Below are positions 44,507 to 55,522 of a stretch of 64,000 nt of DNA, one piece after another. Position numbers and translations under genes: made by a program. Position 1 is the stretch's first letter. The number at the start of each line of letters is the position of its first letter. Origin of the DNA: Myrmaecium sp. VS I D KN 1 (Eukaryota > Ascomycota > Dothideomycetes > Valsariales > Valsariaceae); assembly GCA_019775845.1 (NCBI GenBank), contig JADQAV010000003.1:248001-312000 (forward strand). The letters are read 5' to 3'. The notes below the pieces were generated by a model. That model did no database searches, had not been told where the DNA came from, and saw only the letters and a list, made by a program, of their open reading frames with translations.

Positions 44507-44719
44507 ATGATGCTGCGCTCCTTCGGCCGCAGATAGCGGATCGACATTCGCGACGTTCCGGACGCGGATGAGTTTGAAGGACCGCGTCGGCGTGCGCTTC
44601 GCGCGCTTCCGGCGCCCCAGCATGACCGCGACGCCGAGGACGATGGCGATGGCGGAGATGACGACGCCGGCCCAGAGGGCGATGGAGAGCAGGGTCTGGT
44701 GGTATTCGGTGTCGGCCAT
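44360..44719 (-). CDS. Small membrane protein with poly-Gln and PPxY motif
   Basis: Family unknown. 119 residues, no intron. N-terminal span ALWAGVVISAIAIVLGVAVM (about 15-34) without a cleavable signal, then a very basic stretch GRRKRAKRTPTRSFKLIRVR, about 15 Gln from a CTG/CAG microsatellite, and a Pro/Tyr-rich end with SYPPYDPPPYSPY. PPxY motifs bind WW domains, for example in Rsp5/Nedd4 ubiquitin ligases; small tail-exposed membrane adaptors such as yeast Rcr1 share this plan, but homology is not shown. Confidence 0.65.
44461..44505. repeat. (GCT)15 trinucleotide repeat in coding DNA
   Basis: Fifteen uninterrupted units that encode poly-Gln on the minus strand. They are likely length-variable between isolates. 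Confidence 0.95.
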
Positions 44720-45901
44720 CGCTGGTGTTCGTTTTTTTTTTTCTTTTTGTTTTCGAGAAGGTGATTCTCTAGATAAGGCTGATGGGGTTTTGGTATATGC
44801 GTGCTCAAATGGTCGAAGAGCTCAACTTCCTCCCCCTTGGGATCTGGGAACTCGACGACCTTTATATCTTCCTCGGCCTGCCAAATTATCCGCCGTAGCA
44901 GCGAGGCCACGAAGACATGTAGAAACGCTAAAAAGAAAAGAAAAGGATATTCTGCAAAGGAGCACTTGAAAGGTTTCAAGCTTCCTATCCTCCCCTCCGC
45001 AATGGAAAGTTTATCCGATTCGCGTACGCCATAGCGAGTGTATAAGGTATACCGAATGCGGTAGCGAAACCAATCACGAATGGTCGTTGTCGAGCTTATA
45101 GCGAGAAGCTTTTAGGTAGAGTTTCGATTCGGCGGCTTTGCTGGGCTCAAAAAGTATGAAAGTACGTGCCGACGAACGACAACTTAAAGAAGTCTCACAG
45201 ACACAAATGACCAGACAGCCAAGGCCATGGTACAGCCGGACGCAGCGAAGCACCAGCCGTGCAGTATAAACCGCCCCCCGGACCTCACGCTGGAAAGCCA
45301 AATCCCGCCCAAGTACGTAGTTACAACCTGCCCTTCCATCTCAGCTGCCCATGGGTAGGGGAAAGCTTAAACCGGGTACTCCCGCTGCGGGTTCGACGAC
45401 GCCGGATTAAAAAAACATCCACCGCGTCCCCACTCCAAGCTTTCCACACCGCGCGTTCAGCTTGACGAAAAGCTTAAGTCGGATGAACAAAGTCAAAAGA
45501 GAGAGAAAGGCAAAGAAAGAGCGACGTGGCCTCAACAACACAAACGAGGATAAGCTCTGCGTTCTGCAGATGCTTCATGTTCGGAAGGGTACTCACGCGG
45601 TTGACAAAAAGAAACGTCTATAGAACGCGAAAACCGATAGTGATTTATAGAAAAGCTCTACTAATCTTTCTACGAAGCGCTCGAAATCTGAATACTTTTT
45701 ATAATATTAGCTGAACCTGATTATATATTTCTTTCGGATTTTTCTAGTTATTCTGGAGCTTCATTATTCAAACTACCGGTTACTATACGGGTGCGTTTTT
45801 CCGGTCAACCGCGTGGGTACTACTATAGCTAAGTACTGTAGTAGGCAGTACAAGAAAGCGCACAGTACCCGACTCCCGGCCTTTCTCGGTGTGGGGAGCT
45901 A

Positions 45902-45923
45902 AGGTACGATGGGTGTGTGTGGC
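45902..45923 (+). repeat. 22-bp direct repeat, copy 1
   Basis: Word AGGTACGATGGGTGTGTGTG plus GC, repeated exactly at 46259-46280; similarity extends loosely on both sides (GCTA before, CTA after). Confidence 0.8.
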
Positions 45924-46258
45924 CCTAAGGTACTTATGTAACTTCACTACTCCATCATTACCTCCCTCCCACTCTGCGGCTCTACTTACCTGTCGTTCTC
46001 ATCCTCCTGAGTGGTACTAGCTTGTCGTTGGTGACGGGGAGAAGATGAACGAAGCGAGATCAGCAAGGGAAGTGAATAGACTAGCGAAGAGAGTGAATAG
46101 ACCAGCGAAGAAAAGACCTCCTCGGCGATCAGAAACCCCCTTACCCAGAACTCCCCCCAGCGACCTCATACAACAGACCTTACTAAACAATCAAAGAGAC
46201 TAAGTTAAACGAAGGCCTCACCACCATCAAAAGAAGAAGGGGTGGATTGTAGGAAGCT

Positions 46259-46280
46259 AGGTACGATGGGTGTGTGTGGC
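46259..46280 (+). repeat. 22-bp direct repeat, copy 2
   Basis: Second copy of the word at 45902; this one is followed within 10 bp by TATATATAAG. Confidence 0.8.
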
Positions 46281-46560
46281 TCTAGGGGTATATATAAGTG
46301 TACCCAACCAACAAGCATAATCCTACCACCACCACACCACTAATTCATACCGGACACCGATCTGTCCCCGGCGTTCCCGCCCGTTGATCTGCATGACTTA
46401 GCCGGTGCTGGGCCATGGATCCCCGGCTTTTTCTGTTCTGCACATGCACAGTCCGAGACATAGACATCCCAACCTCAACCCAGAGCACCAAACCACTCCT
46501 CCCCCTCCCGGCCCCGTCCCCCAGCACCACAGCACCACACCCAGCACATCAACAATCCCC

Positions 46561-48673
46561 CTACACATCCCCCGGCACCAGCACGTCCACATCCACATCC
46601 AGCGTCTCCGCATGCGGCCCATACGTCCGGACAACCCACTCACAAAACCCCTCCCACTCCACATCCAGGATATCGCGGGCGCGGCGCTGCGCGGGGGCAG
46701 GGAGGCAGCTATGCTCGACGCTCCAGTCGACGAGCTGGCGCCAGCCATGCAGGGTCATGGCGGGCGTACCCACCATGACCTGGTAGAACTCATGGGCGAG
46801 GGCGTGGGGGTTGCGGTCGTCGTCGTTGCCTCTTAAAAGGGGGGGGTGTTAGTTAAGGTATGATGGGGGGTTAGGTAGGTGGGCCCTGCGGATACGAACC
46901 GGAAGAGCGACGGGTTATCCGCGTTGACGGTGCAGGGAACCCCCGCGGCGAGGAGGGCCGGGTAGACGTGCTCCTTCACGCACCGGCAGAGGTGCAGCAG
47001 CTCGTTGGAGATGGGGCAGAGCTCGACGCAGATGCGTTGGTCGCGGCAGCGGCGCAGCAGCGTGGGGTGTTTGGTGAGCGCGTAGCCGTGGCCGATCCGC
47101 TTGGTGCGGAGGAGGCAGGCGTCGTAGAGGTTGGATTGGTTGGGGTCCCGGGTGCCGCTGCCGCCGGTGTCGAGCAAGGTTTCGCCGGCGTGGAAGAGGA
47201 AGGGGATGTTGAGGGCCAGGGCGTCGCAGGTGGCTTGGAAGGCGAGCAGTTCGGAGTGGTAGAAGTGCAGGGAGTTGGGCCGGTCTTCGGCGCCGACGAG
47301 GTCGAATCCTGGGGGCGGGCGGGAGATGAGTGGGGAGGTTGGTCACCTAGGTATTGAGAAGGGGAGGCTTGACGTACCGCAGATTAGATCCGGATACTTG
47401 ATCTTCATCCGGATGCAGTCCTCCATTTCCTCCCGCATCTTCTGCTTCGGGATCGAGCGCGGGGTGCAATAGATGAGCTTGAGGCCGAACGGGAAGCGGT
47501 CCAGCTCTCCTCGACCTTCGAGTTCGCGCTTCTTCTCCGCCAGGACCTGGAGGATGATCTCCATCTGCTCGTCGTTGGAAAGCTGACGGGTGCCGTCGTC
47601 GCTGGGGATCGACTTGTCCATCAGCATCGGCCGGAGCTCTGCGTACATCACCCGGTCCTGGATCATGTCGTCGATGACGGCGCCGATGTACCACCGGTAG
47701 GCGCTCTCGTAGTTGAGCAAGCCCTTGAAGCACCGCGTCGCCTGGTTGAACCGCGCCCAGATCCTGTGCAGAATGTTTCTCTCAGCATATGCGCACCACC
47801 GCACCGCACCGCACCGCACCCACCATGGCCGGCCGCCCGCCAAAAGAAAGGATGATGATCCGCGTACCCGTTAACCGTCTGATCCATCCCATACGCCTCC
47901 CGCTCACTAATCACCATCTTCCTACGCAACCACTCCTCCGCATCAATCCCCTCCCGCCGATGAAACTCCTGCCGCACAAACCCCTCACGAAACCGACTCC
48001 ACCTCATCCACGGCGTGCTCCCCGGCTCCCTCCACTCCGGCCGATAGCCCTCGTCAAAAACATCCACCGTCGGCGTCTCCCGCGGCCGCACGCCAAACAC
48101 CAACTCCGCCAGCGCATAATCCTCCACGCGCACCAGCGGGCGCGTGCTGCGGATGCACATCATCTCCACCCCGCGCGCCCGCTCCAGCAGCACTCCGGGC
48201 CCCATCGCGGCGTTGAAGTGCAGGTGCAGATGGCAGCCCTTGGGCAGCCGGCGCGCGATCGCCCACAGCCGGCTGCTCTCGATGCGGGACTTGTTGATCA
48301 GGAATTGACCGCCCATGTCGAGCGCGTCCGCGCCCGGCATGGATTCGGACGCCCGGCTGCCGAAGTGCTGGTCCCGCTCGTCCTCCCGGATCCGCTGGAT
48401 GATGGCGGCGGCGCGGCGCGCGAGGGCGCTGGCGCGCTGCCGGGCCGGGGCGTCCCATGATTGCGAGGTTTCGGAGGTGAGGAGTTGGTTGTGTGCGGTG
48501 AGGTAGGTTTGCTGGGTGGAGGGGTTGGTGAGGGCTGCGTGGAAGAGGGCGGATGGTGATGGGTTGGTGGGTTGGCTGGGGTTGGGGTTGTCGGTGCTGA
48601 TCGTGCTCATGTTCATGCTGCTGCGATCCTTCGGTGCTTTGACCGACTCTAACTGCTGCTGTTGCTGCTGCAT
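46561..48673 (-). CDS. ADGF/CECR1-type adenosine deaminase
   Basis: Zinc hydrolase of the adenosine deaminase superfamily, ADGF branch, expected to deaminate adenosine or a related nucleoside. Four exons: 48673-47868, 47763-47378, 47308-46900 and 46831-46561, giving 623 residues. Motifs: KGCHLHLHFNAA (HxH zinc ligands), FHAGETLLDTGG (zinc His and catalytic Glu region), RIGHGYALTKHP, VELCPISNELL and TVNADNPSLF. In the last, the metal Asp is kept, but the next residue, usually Asp (DDP in ADA), is Asn. Unlike secreted animal ADGF there is no signal peptide; the start is MQQQQQQLES. Intron 1 contains (CACCG)n. Substrate is uncertain. Confidence 0.85.
47797..47822. repeat. (CACCG)n in ADGF intron 1
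   Basis: About four to five CACCG/GCACC units ending in CACCACC, inside the intron 47764-47867. Confidence 0.75.
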
Positions 48674-50624
48674 CCTGCCTTTTTTTTGGGGGGCGAGCTA
48701 CTACTACTGTACAAGGTTGGGGGTCAGTGAATTCCCGTCTGTCTGTTTCATGAACCTTGCGACGACTGCGGGGGCGGAAGGAACGGGAGTCGACGAACTG
48801 CGGCGGAGGTGGGAATGTTCAGACCGCTCTTCTTCTTCTTCTTGCACACAGGTTGTGACTCGAAGACGGCCAAGTAAAACAGCGACAAGAAATGGAATAC
48901 GTGATCCCGGCAATCACTTCATATCTCCCTCCGCAGATACTCAAGACGTGTTGTTACCTCTCCGCTCCTCAAAGAAACGTCGCGTAAGCGCTCACTTAAA
49001 TATAAGTTTCCCTAGAACGAAAACACAGCCGCCGCACACTACGGATACTTATGGGGAATGACACCATTCATTCGGCGTCTGCCTTTTCTTGTTTTCTTTT
49101 CGCCTGCGGCGAACGCTCGTTCGCTGGGCGGGGGGCTTCGTTGCCTTGCCTTGCGGTGCGGTGCAGTAGGAATGGAGAGAGATGCAGCCGCGCCTCCACA
49201 AGCGAGAACGGGCGGCGGTTTGTTATCGGCCAACAACTACTGTACTTACTTCCACTACGACAACGACCTAAGAAAAGACAGCGTCAGCATACATAAAATG
49301 GCGGAGGCTGAAGAAAAGTGCCAGCCGCGCCCCCAGCCGTCTGAGCATCCTACCTACTGGAAGGAGAGCTCTCGTGGGCGATCGCGCGAGGAGCGAACGA
49401 AGACGAGAGACCAACAAGCGCCTTACATACAGCTAACTTAGCGGCAGCGGTTGCTCACTCCCGACAACCGCGCGTTTCTGAAGGGGAATAAATATGTACA
49501 TGTATTCTTCTTATAGGTACAGTAGGTATGTATCTATGTCGAAGCGCGCGGCGGTTGCGTCTACGAAAGGCAGAAGCGTAGGGGAAAGGAGATCGGCGCG
49601 TGTGTTTGAGGCGGAAGGGTGAGATCCACTTGAGGTACGGGGAGTTCATGTGTGAGAGGGTGGATGGATGGACAATCAGTGCGGATGTGACCGCTCTTTT
49701 TCTCTGCTGTGGTCGCGCAGGAAGGTCTTCCTTCGAGAGCGAGCGAGCCAATGGAGGACTGATGGACCCCGCTCGGCGGCAACCAACCAACCAACCCACT
49801 CACCTAATCCTGCGACAACTGTCAGCCGCTATTGCGGATGCGAATGCGATTACACGGCACTGGAGATGACGAAGAGCAGAACGCGGTGTTGCCCGCGGTT
49901 TTGGATGGCGAGGAGTGGAACGGATGGTTTTGCTTACGATCGCCGCGGTAGATGGAGGGGAGAAAGACAAAGGACGAGGATGAGGATAAGGATACCTGAG
50001 GATTTCTGTGCCTTACGGCCCCCAAAGGCAGTGCAGTGCAGTGCAGTGCTGCATCCACCACCACCAAGCGCTTGGCCGAGACGCCTGCCTACCGGCTGCG
50101 GGCTGCCTACCGCCTCCAGCCTCCAGCCTCCAGCCTACAACCCGCCAGGATCGACTTGCATGACACCGCCCATGAGGCTGAATCCACCTGACCCTGCATC
50201 CTCCATTCGGCGTGAATGCCCGAGAGGCCCCCTCCGCCCCCCCTTCCCCCGGGTGCGTGTAACGCAACACCAGGGGGCGCGGCAAATGACAGCGCGGCAG
50301 GCAGCTCGTGCCTCTCTGGTGATCCACGTTTGCTGCAGGTCAGGTCTGTCTGAGGGGGAGAAAGAGGAGGAGAAAGAGGAGGAGAAAGAGGAGGAGGCCG
50401 TTCGGCGTGTTCCTGAAGGAGTGTGACTTATATCCTCCTGCGTGAACTCGAGGTCTCTCTCGCAGACAAATAATCTCCTCGTTTGCTTTGCCTACAGCTG
50501 TTCACATTGGTCGCCAACCGTCGACGGGCGTATACGACAACGGCAGTCGTCTTCCACTCACCACCTCTACGGACCGACCTCAAAGTAACACGAGGAGAGC
50601 TGGCTTCCCAGATCGCTTCCAAAG
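48674..50624. other. Intergenic, about 1.95 kb
   Basis: Promoter of the ADGF gene and of the membrane-protein gene. It contains GCAGT pentamers at about 50031-50050 and a 12-bp purine repeat at about 50355-50395. Frames of 100-250 residues at 49600-50430 are composition-driven; no gene supported. Confidence 0.4.
50355..50395. repeat. 12-bp purine minisatellite GAGAAAGAGGAG
   Basis: Three tandem copies, upstream of the membrane-protein gene. Confidence 0.8.
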
Positions 50625-52114
50625 ATGGGGCTCCAGTTCGTCCCCAGTGGCTGGGGGAACTTCCAGCTGGACATCGTCGGTTTCCTCGCCATCCTAGGGG
50701 AAGGCTCGATCCTCGCCAACGCGCAGGTGTCGACGCTGTCCAAATGGATCTTCGTGCCGCGCCTGCTGCCGGCGCCCCAGGCCCTGCTGCGCACCACCCG
50801 GCCGTCCGCGCTGGAGACGGCGCCGGGCTTCGTGACCGCGGTGTACTCTGGGAATCATCGGGATAACGTGCAGTATATTGGGCATATGGTTGCGTGAGTG
50901 ATCGATCGACGAGGAGGGGGGGTTCGTTCAGCTGATTGGGATACAGCGACGCGGAGAATATGCCCAAATACTCGGTCAAGGTGGTCGAGATCACAAGACG
51001 AGACACGAAACGAGAAGTGAAAGCGAAAGCCTTCGGTCCACTGACCATGGTCGCCGCGCTCGGCACCGCCTTCTCCGTCATCCTCCTCGGCCTCTCCATC
51101 TGGCTCGGCGACGGCATGGCCCTCCTCGCCACCATCCTGCTCTCCAGCCTCTCCACCGTGATCGGCATCGGCAACAAATGGACCTTAACCGGCACGAAAC
51201 CCCCGCAAGCCAACCAATACAACCCCCCCGGCGACGTCGTGATCCGGTACCCGAAAGGCAACTTCCTCGTCGTGAAATGCTCCGAGAACATCGCGCGGGA
51301 GCTCTTCTTCGCGCCCGAAAACATCGACTACCTGCTCCAAGACGCCGCCATCTACCGTCTCAACAGCCTCCTCGGCACCATCCTGCTCATGTTCGGCGTC
51401 ATCGCGCTCGGCAACGCCAGCCTGCGCCTGCAAGTCGGCTTCGCAGTCGCCTACATGCTGCTCAACGTCGCGTACTGGATCGTGGCCGCGCTGCCCGCGA
51501 AATGGCACTGGGACACGGCGTCTTGCTTCGCGGTGCGCGAGGACCTGGTCGAGGGCGCCGACGTCCGCAAGCATCGCGTCACCGTCGAGACCAGCTACAC
51601 CCGCGCCCTCTGGAAGGTCGTCGTGGCCACCAAGGAGATCCGCTGGATGCGCAAGAACGACGCCGCCCCCTCGACCGAGGCCTGGGAGCGCTGGCTGGCG
51701 GAAGCCCAGATGGTGGCCCAGCGTGCGGGGGTCTATGTTGATCCCGATGGCACGCGCTGCTGGGAGGTCCCTGCGGATTGGGATCCCCAGATGCGACTGC
51801 AGCAGATTATGAAGGAGTGCTTTCAGGGTGCGTCGTCGTCAACATCTCACGTCCAGCCATCCACTGACCCCCGTGCAGAACCCTTCCCCGTCCCCCAGCA
51901 ACCGAGCCCGACGACCTCCTCGTATCATCCGGTGGCGGAGACGAAGTCGCCGTCGTCGATGTCGATGTCGATGTCGGCGGTGAGCTCTCGGATCCGTGGC
52001 GGCGGCGGCACCAGGACGCCGTCCGATCGTAGTCAGACGCTGCGCCCGGCGATTGTTGAGATTGCGGATGTGCCGCCGCCTCCACCTCCGCCTCCGCCTC
52101 CGCCGTCGCGGTAG
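50625..52114 (+). CDS. Multi-span membrane protein, conserved-hypothetical type
   Basis: Not recognised by name. Exons 50625-50893 and 50947-52114 give 478 residues. The second exon starts C|GAC so that HMVA joins DAENMPKYSVKVVEI. Hydrophobic segments: about 15-30, 113-135 (FGPLTMVAALGTAFSVILLG), 137-158 (ALLATILLSSLSTVIGIG), 224-245 (LLGTILLMFGVIALGNASL) and 248-268 (LQVGFAVAYMLLNVAYWIVA). A soluble block with WARN-like charged helices (KNDAAPSTEAWERWLAEAQ) follows, and the end is a run of eleven prolines. A possible extra intron, 51828-51878 (GTGCGT ... CTGAC ... GCAG, 51 bp), is in frame with no stop, so forms of 478 and 461 residues are both possible. Confidence 0.75.
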
Positions 52115-53217
52115 TGGGAGGGAGAGGGGGGAGAAGAGGGGAGGAGGGAGAATAAGATGGTCTATGTTATAAGATGAGATTTTCACGCTGTTATGATTAC
52201 AGTATGGTGGGGAGATGGGGGTTATTATGATTTATGACTATGGTATGGTTTGGGTTAGAGCACGAATGGGGCGTTCACGCTGTTGGATATGCTCTCAGGA
52301 AATATGAAGGTATGCCTCCTTTTTCCTTTCTGTTTCTGTTTCTCATCAGAATGTCTTGCTACGAAGGGTCCGGGAATATAGGGGGGAAAAAGGGGGATTT
52401 CTTCCCTCATCAGTCGACGGAGTTTTGTGCACTCTCATCTCACATCTTGTAGACAGACGGAGATGGAGATGGAGACACGTACGACAGCGCACAGGGCTAG
52501 AAACGGAAAAGCGAAATGGAAAGTTGAAATGAAAGTCGAAACAGAACTGCAAAATGGGAGAGAGCACAATAACGGTATTAGCCTCGCAATTCAAGCCTTC
52601 AGCGGTATATACCTCATACATATCACATCGCATTCTTTCTTCTTTTCTTCTTTTCCCCCCTTCCGCCCCCCGCTCCCCACTCCCGCTGTCCTATCCTGAT
52701 TTTTAGGTGGGACGTGCATCCAACGCACACATCCACATGTACATACATGCCGTACGTAGGTATGCGCAGAAGATACCACGGTACATGCACACACGCACGC
52801 AAGCCCCGTTGCGCTCCTCATTCCTTCCGATCATAACGGGCGGTCGGTCATCCGTGCCTGGATGGTCGGTGAGGTGGAGATGCAGCGGCGCGCTGAGGGC
52901 AACCAGGTCATTCTGTTAGGAGGAGTGAGGTAGGTGAGGAGACGCTGGCACGGTCGCACACAGCGCAGTCACGCGCACGCGATTACCTGGCCAGGTTGGA
53001 GTGCTTCTGTACCGCACATCCCTCTTCTCTTCCAAAAAGGCCGCACCCATGATGGCTGCCGTGCGGGTATATCTCCTCCTCCGTTCGTGGTAATTATCTC
53101 CGGACGTTTCCGCACCTCCACCACTCCATCCCATCGCCATGCTCCCACGCTCCATGGCTCCCCAAGGATCCACCGTCCGTCGCCCGGCAGAAAGAAGAAG
53201 GAAGTCGAAAAAAAAAA
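52115..53217. other. Intergenic, about 1.1 kb, no gene found
   Basis: 3' flanks of the membrane-protein gene and RRP46 (convergent). Short biased frames only. Confidence 0.45.
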
Positions 53218-54131
53218 TCATTCCGCATTCCGCCACCGCTGCTCCCGCTCCACCTTCTCCTTAACAACACGGCGGAAAAAGCGTTCGAGATTCTCCGGCG
53301 TGGCTGCGTCAGCCGCAGCCATCTCCGTGTCCACATCCTCGTCGGTGGCGGAGGCGGAGGCGCGACAAACCCCTTCAGCAGCCGCACAGGCCGCGGTCCA
53401 TGTGTCCAGGCCGAAGCGACCTTCGCTCTCGGCGAGGAGGAGACGCGCGTCCTGGACGGCGAAGGCGAAGACGTGGGTGGAGGCGGCGGCGGCCAGGTCG
53501 GCGGGGGTGGGGGAGAAGGCGATGGCGCCCGCGCGCGAGACGGTGAGGATGGTGCTGGTGAAGGTGGTGCTGAGGGGGATGGAGGCGGTGATGAGGCCGA
53601 GGGCGGTGGCTTGGAGGAGAGGGGGGAGGAGGGGGAGGGACTGCGTTTGGGGGGGTGTGGTTAGTATACGCCTGCTGGTGTGGTATGGTGGGAGGGATGA
53701 TGTGCTTACGGAGGTGGAGGGCGTGGTCCGGTCGCTGGATACGTCGCCTTCGGGCAGCTGGAGGATTTGTAGGGTTACTTGGATGAGGGAGCGCGGGTAG
53801 TTGCGCACGAGGATCGCGTGGCGGAGGGTGGAGTGGATGAGCGATTCGAGGTGCCGCTCCTTGGGAGCTGTTGGAAAAGAAGGATATGTCAGTTTTGCCT
53901 CTTGCATGTAGTGAAATGCCGGCTGGGAAATCCATCGGTATGGTACATACTCCCCACGCCGGACGCCGGCCGGATGTGAACCTCAATCGTCGCCTCCTCC
54001 GGGATTTCATCTTTGCGCGACACCTCCAGCGGCCCATTGACCGAGCACATCACCGAATATCCATCCTGGGTGTACGTGGCAGAGCCGTCCGCGCGGGGCA
54101 GAGGCGAAAGGACGGCGATGGGCGCGGGCAT
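53218..54131 (-). CDS. RRP46: Exosome core subunit RRP46 (RNase PH-like)
   Basis: Non-catalytic ring subunit of the nuclear and cytoplasmic RNA exosome. Three exons: 54131-53951, 53867-53710 and 53640-53218, 253 residues. Start MPAPIAVLSPLPRADGSATY is typical; the frame is open upstream, but this Met gives the usual family N-terminus. Next come YSVMCSVNGPLEVSRKDE, VGTPKERHLESLIHSTLRHAI across intron 1, YPRSLIQVTLQILQLPEGD and LLPPLLQATALGLITASIPL after intron 2, followed by the RNase PH C-terminal part. There is a poorly conserved insertion before intron 2 and an acidic, Ala-rich stretch near the C-terminus. It is head-to-head with PEX4. Confidence 0.9.
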
Positions 54132-54436
54132 GTTGGCTAGTTTGGCGCGCGCGGTGGTGGTGGTGATGCTTGTGGATGTGCGGAGGTGAGTTTGCGGCGG
54201 GTGTTGATAGATTGTTGGATGCAGTGTGGAGGCCGGGGCCCGCGGCGGAAAATCGTCACCTGGCAGTGGAGGTCCGCCGCCTCGGCCCGACAAGGATCGC
54301 TCCGCGGCAACCGAGCCCTGGGGTCAGCTCCCGTCCAAGTTCAACGGTCAGATACCCGTCCTACTCCCTTCCAAGATCTGACCTCCACGTCTTTGGTTTT
54401 GCTGTACATGATACCCCCTTGTTTGCACTATTTGAG
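54132..54436. promoter_or_regulatory. Divergent promoter RRP46/PEX4
   Basis: Only 305 bp between the two start codons. No TATA box; CG-rich around 54240-54300. Confidence 0.55.
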
Positions 54437-55077
54437 ATGTCTTCCTCCAAGTCAGCGGCGAGGCGCCTGATTCAAGAACTTCGGACTTATCAGTCCGATC
54501 CAAACGATGCGCTGCTGGAGCTCGGTCCGGTGAACGATGGCGAGCTGATGCACTGGACGGCTGTAATGAAGGGCGTTCCTGGGACTGCATATGAAGGTAA
54601 TAACACAGGCACTCCGCGGTCAATACAAGTCATGTCATGTCCGTATCTGCAGCGGTGTGCGAACAGTGCTGATAGATGAACCATACAGGTGGACTATGGA
54701 AACTAGACATCAGAATCCCAGACAATTACCCACTATCGGCTCCGCAAGTCAAATTCGTAACGAAGATATGCCATCCCAACGTCAACTTCGCCGTATGTCC
54801 CACCACCCACCCGTCTCCATGCAGAACTCCTCCCTAAGAATCGTGCTGATCAGACCCCCATCAGACCGGAGAGATCTGCCTGGATCTCCTCAAAACCAGC
54901 TGGACACCTGCACACACAATCTCCACGACCCTCACCTCAGTCCACCAGCTGCTCACATCGGCCGAACCGGATTCCCCGCTCAATATCGACATCGCGCAGC
55001 TCTACCGGCAAGGCGACTTCGTCGGTGCCGAGGCCCTGATACGGTTCTACACGAGCACGGAGAGGTGGACGCGGTGA
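54437..55077 (+). CDS. PEX4: Peroxin-4, peroxisomal ubiquitin-conjugating enzyme
   Basis: E2 enzyme that mono-ubiquitinates the PTS1 receptor PEX5 at the peroxisome membrane so it can be recycled; normally held there by PEX22. Three exons: 54437-54596, 54689-54792 and 54865-55077, 158 residues. UBC-fold marks: KSAARRLIQELRTYQSDPND, PGTAYEGGLWKLDIRIPDNY (across intron 1), ICHPNVNFA with HPN at 82-84, and the active Cys93 in TGEICLDLL. The C-terminal LLTSAEPDSPLNIDIAQLYR is normal for E2. The stretch LLKTSWTPAHTIS and a short C-terminus fit PEX4 better than UBC4/UBC13. Confidence 0.92.
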
Positions 55078-55522
55078 TCTAACGTCAAGAAAGCGATCCG
55101 TTTCGCTCCGTGGGAAACTATCGCGAAGACCATGTCTGGAATATCTGCAGCGGGACCGCTGGCAGGTCTTTGTATATGGTTTGAATTAGGGATATGAATT
55201 TATACCAAATATCTAGCACCCCCCGGTGAGATCAGTCAGCGGATCTTGTCTTAACCAACCAGGCCGCCTGCGAACGATGTCACCAGCCTCTCGTGGTTCT
55301 TCCACCCCTCCCCTAAGACACGGGATATTTTGCGCTCTCTAAGAACAGAATACACTGTGTGCAGTGGTCCAGACAGCCAGAGGGAATCCGACCCGCCTCC
55401 CCTTCCCACCGGGATCAGAACCAGCACCATCGCAGCCAACTAAGATTCACCGTCCGCCAATCGTCCAGGAGTTCCTTTTCCACCTCATTCCACCAATACA
55501 TCCTTGCGTCAACTGTCCGCAG

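Larger units (their letters stand above)
44720..46560. other. Intergenic, about 1.8 kb, with a dispersed direct repeat
   Basis: AT-rich at 45600-45790. A 22-bp exact repeat occurs at 45902 and 46259, and a 22-bp tandem pair (GTGAATAGACYAGCGAAGA) at about 46070-46110. A TATATATAAG string lies at 46289. No protein gene is evident; frames at 46400-46840 on the plus strand are shadows of the ADGF gene. Confidence 0.4.

Noticed and set aside
49668-50426. 252-codon plus-strand frame
   Set aside because: Composition is driven by C-rich and purine repeats, it has no known domain, and it ends in a 12-bp repeat.
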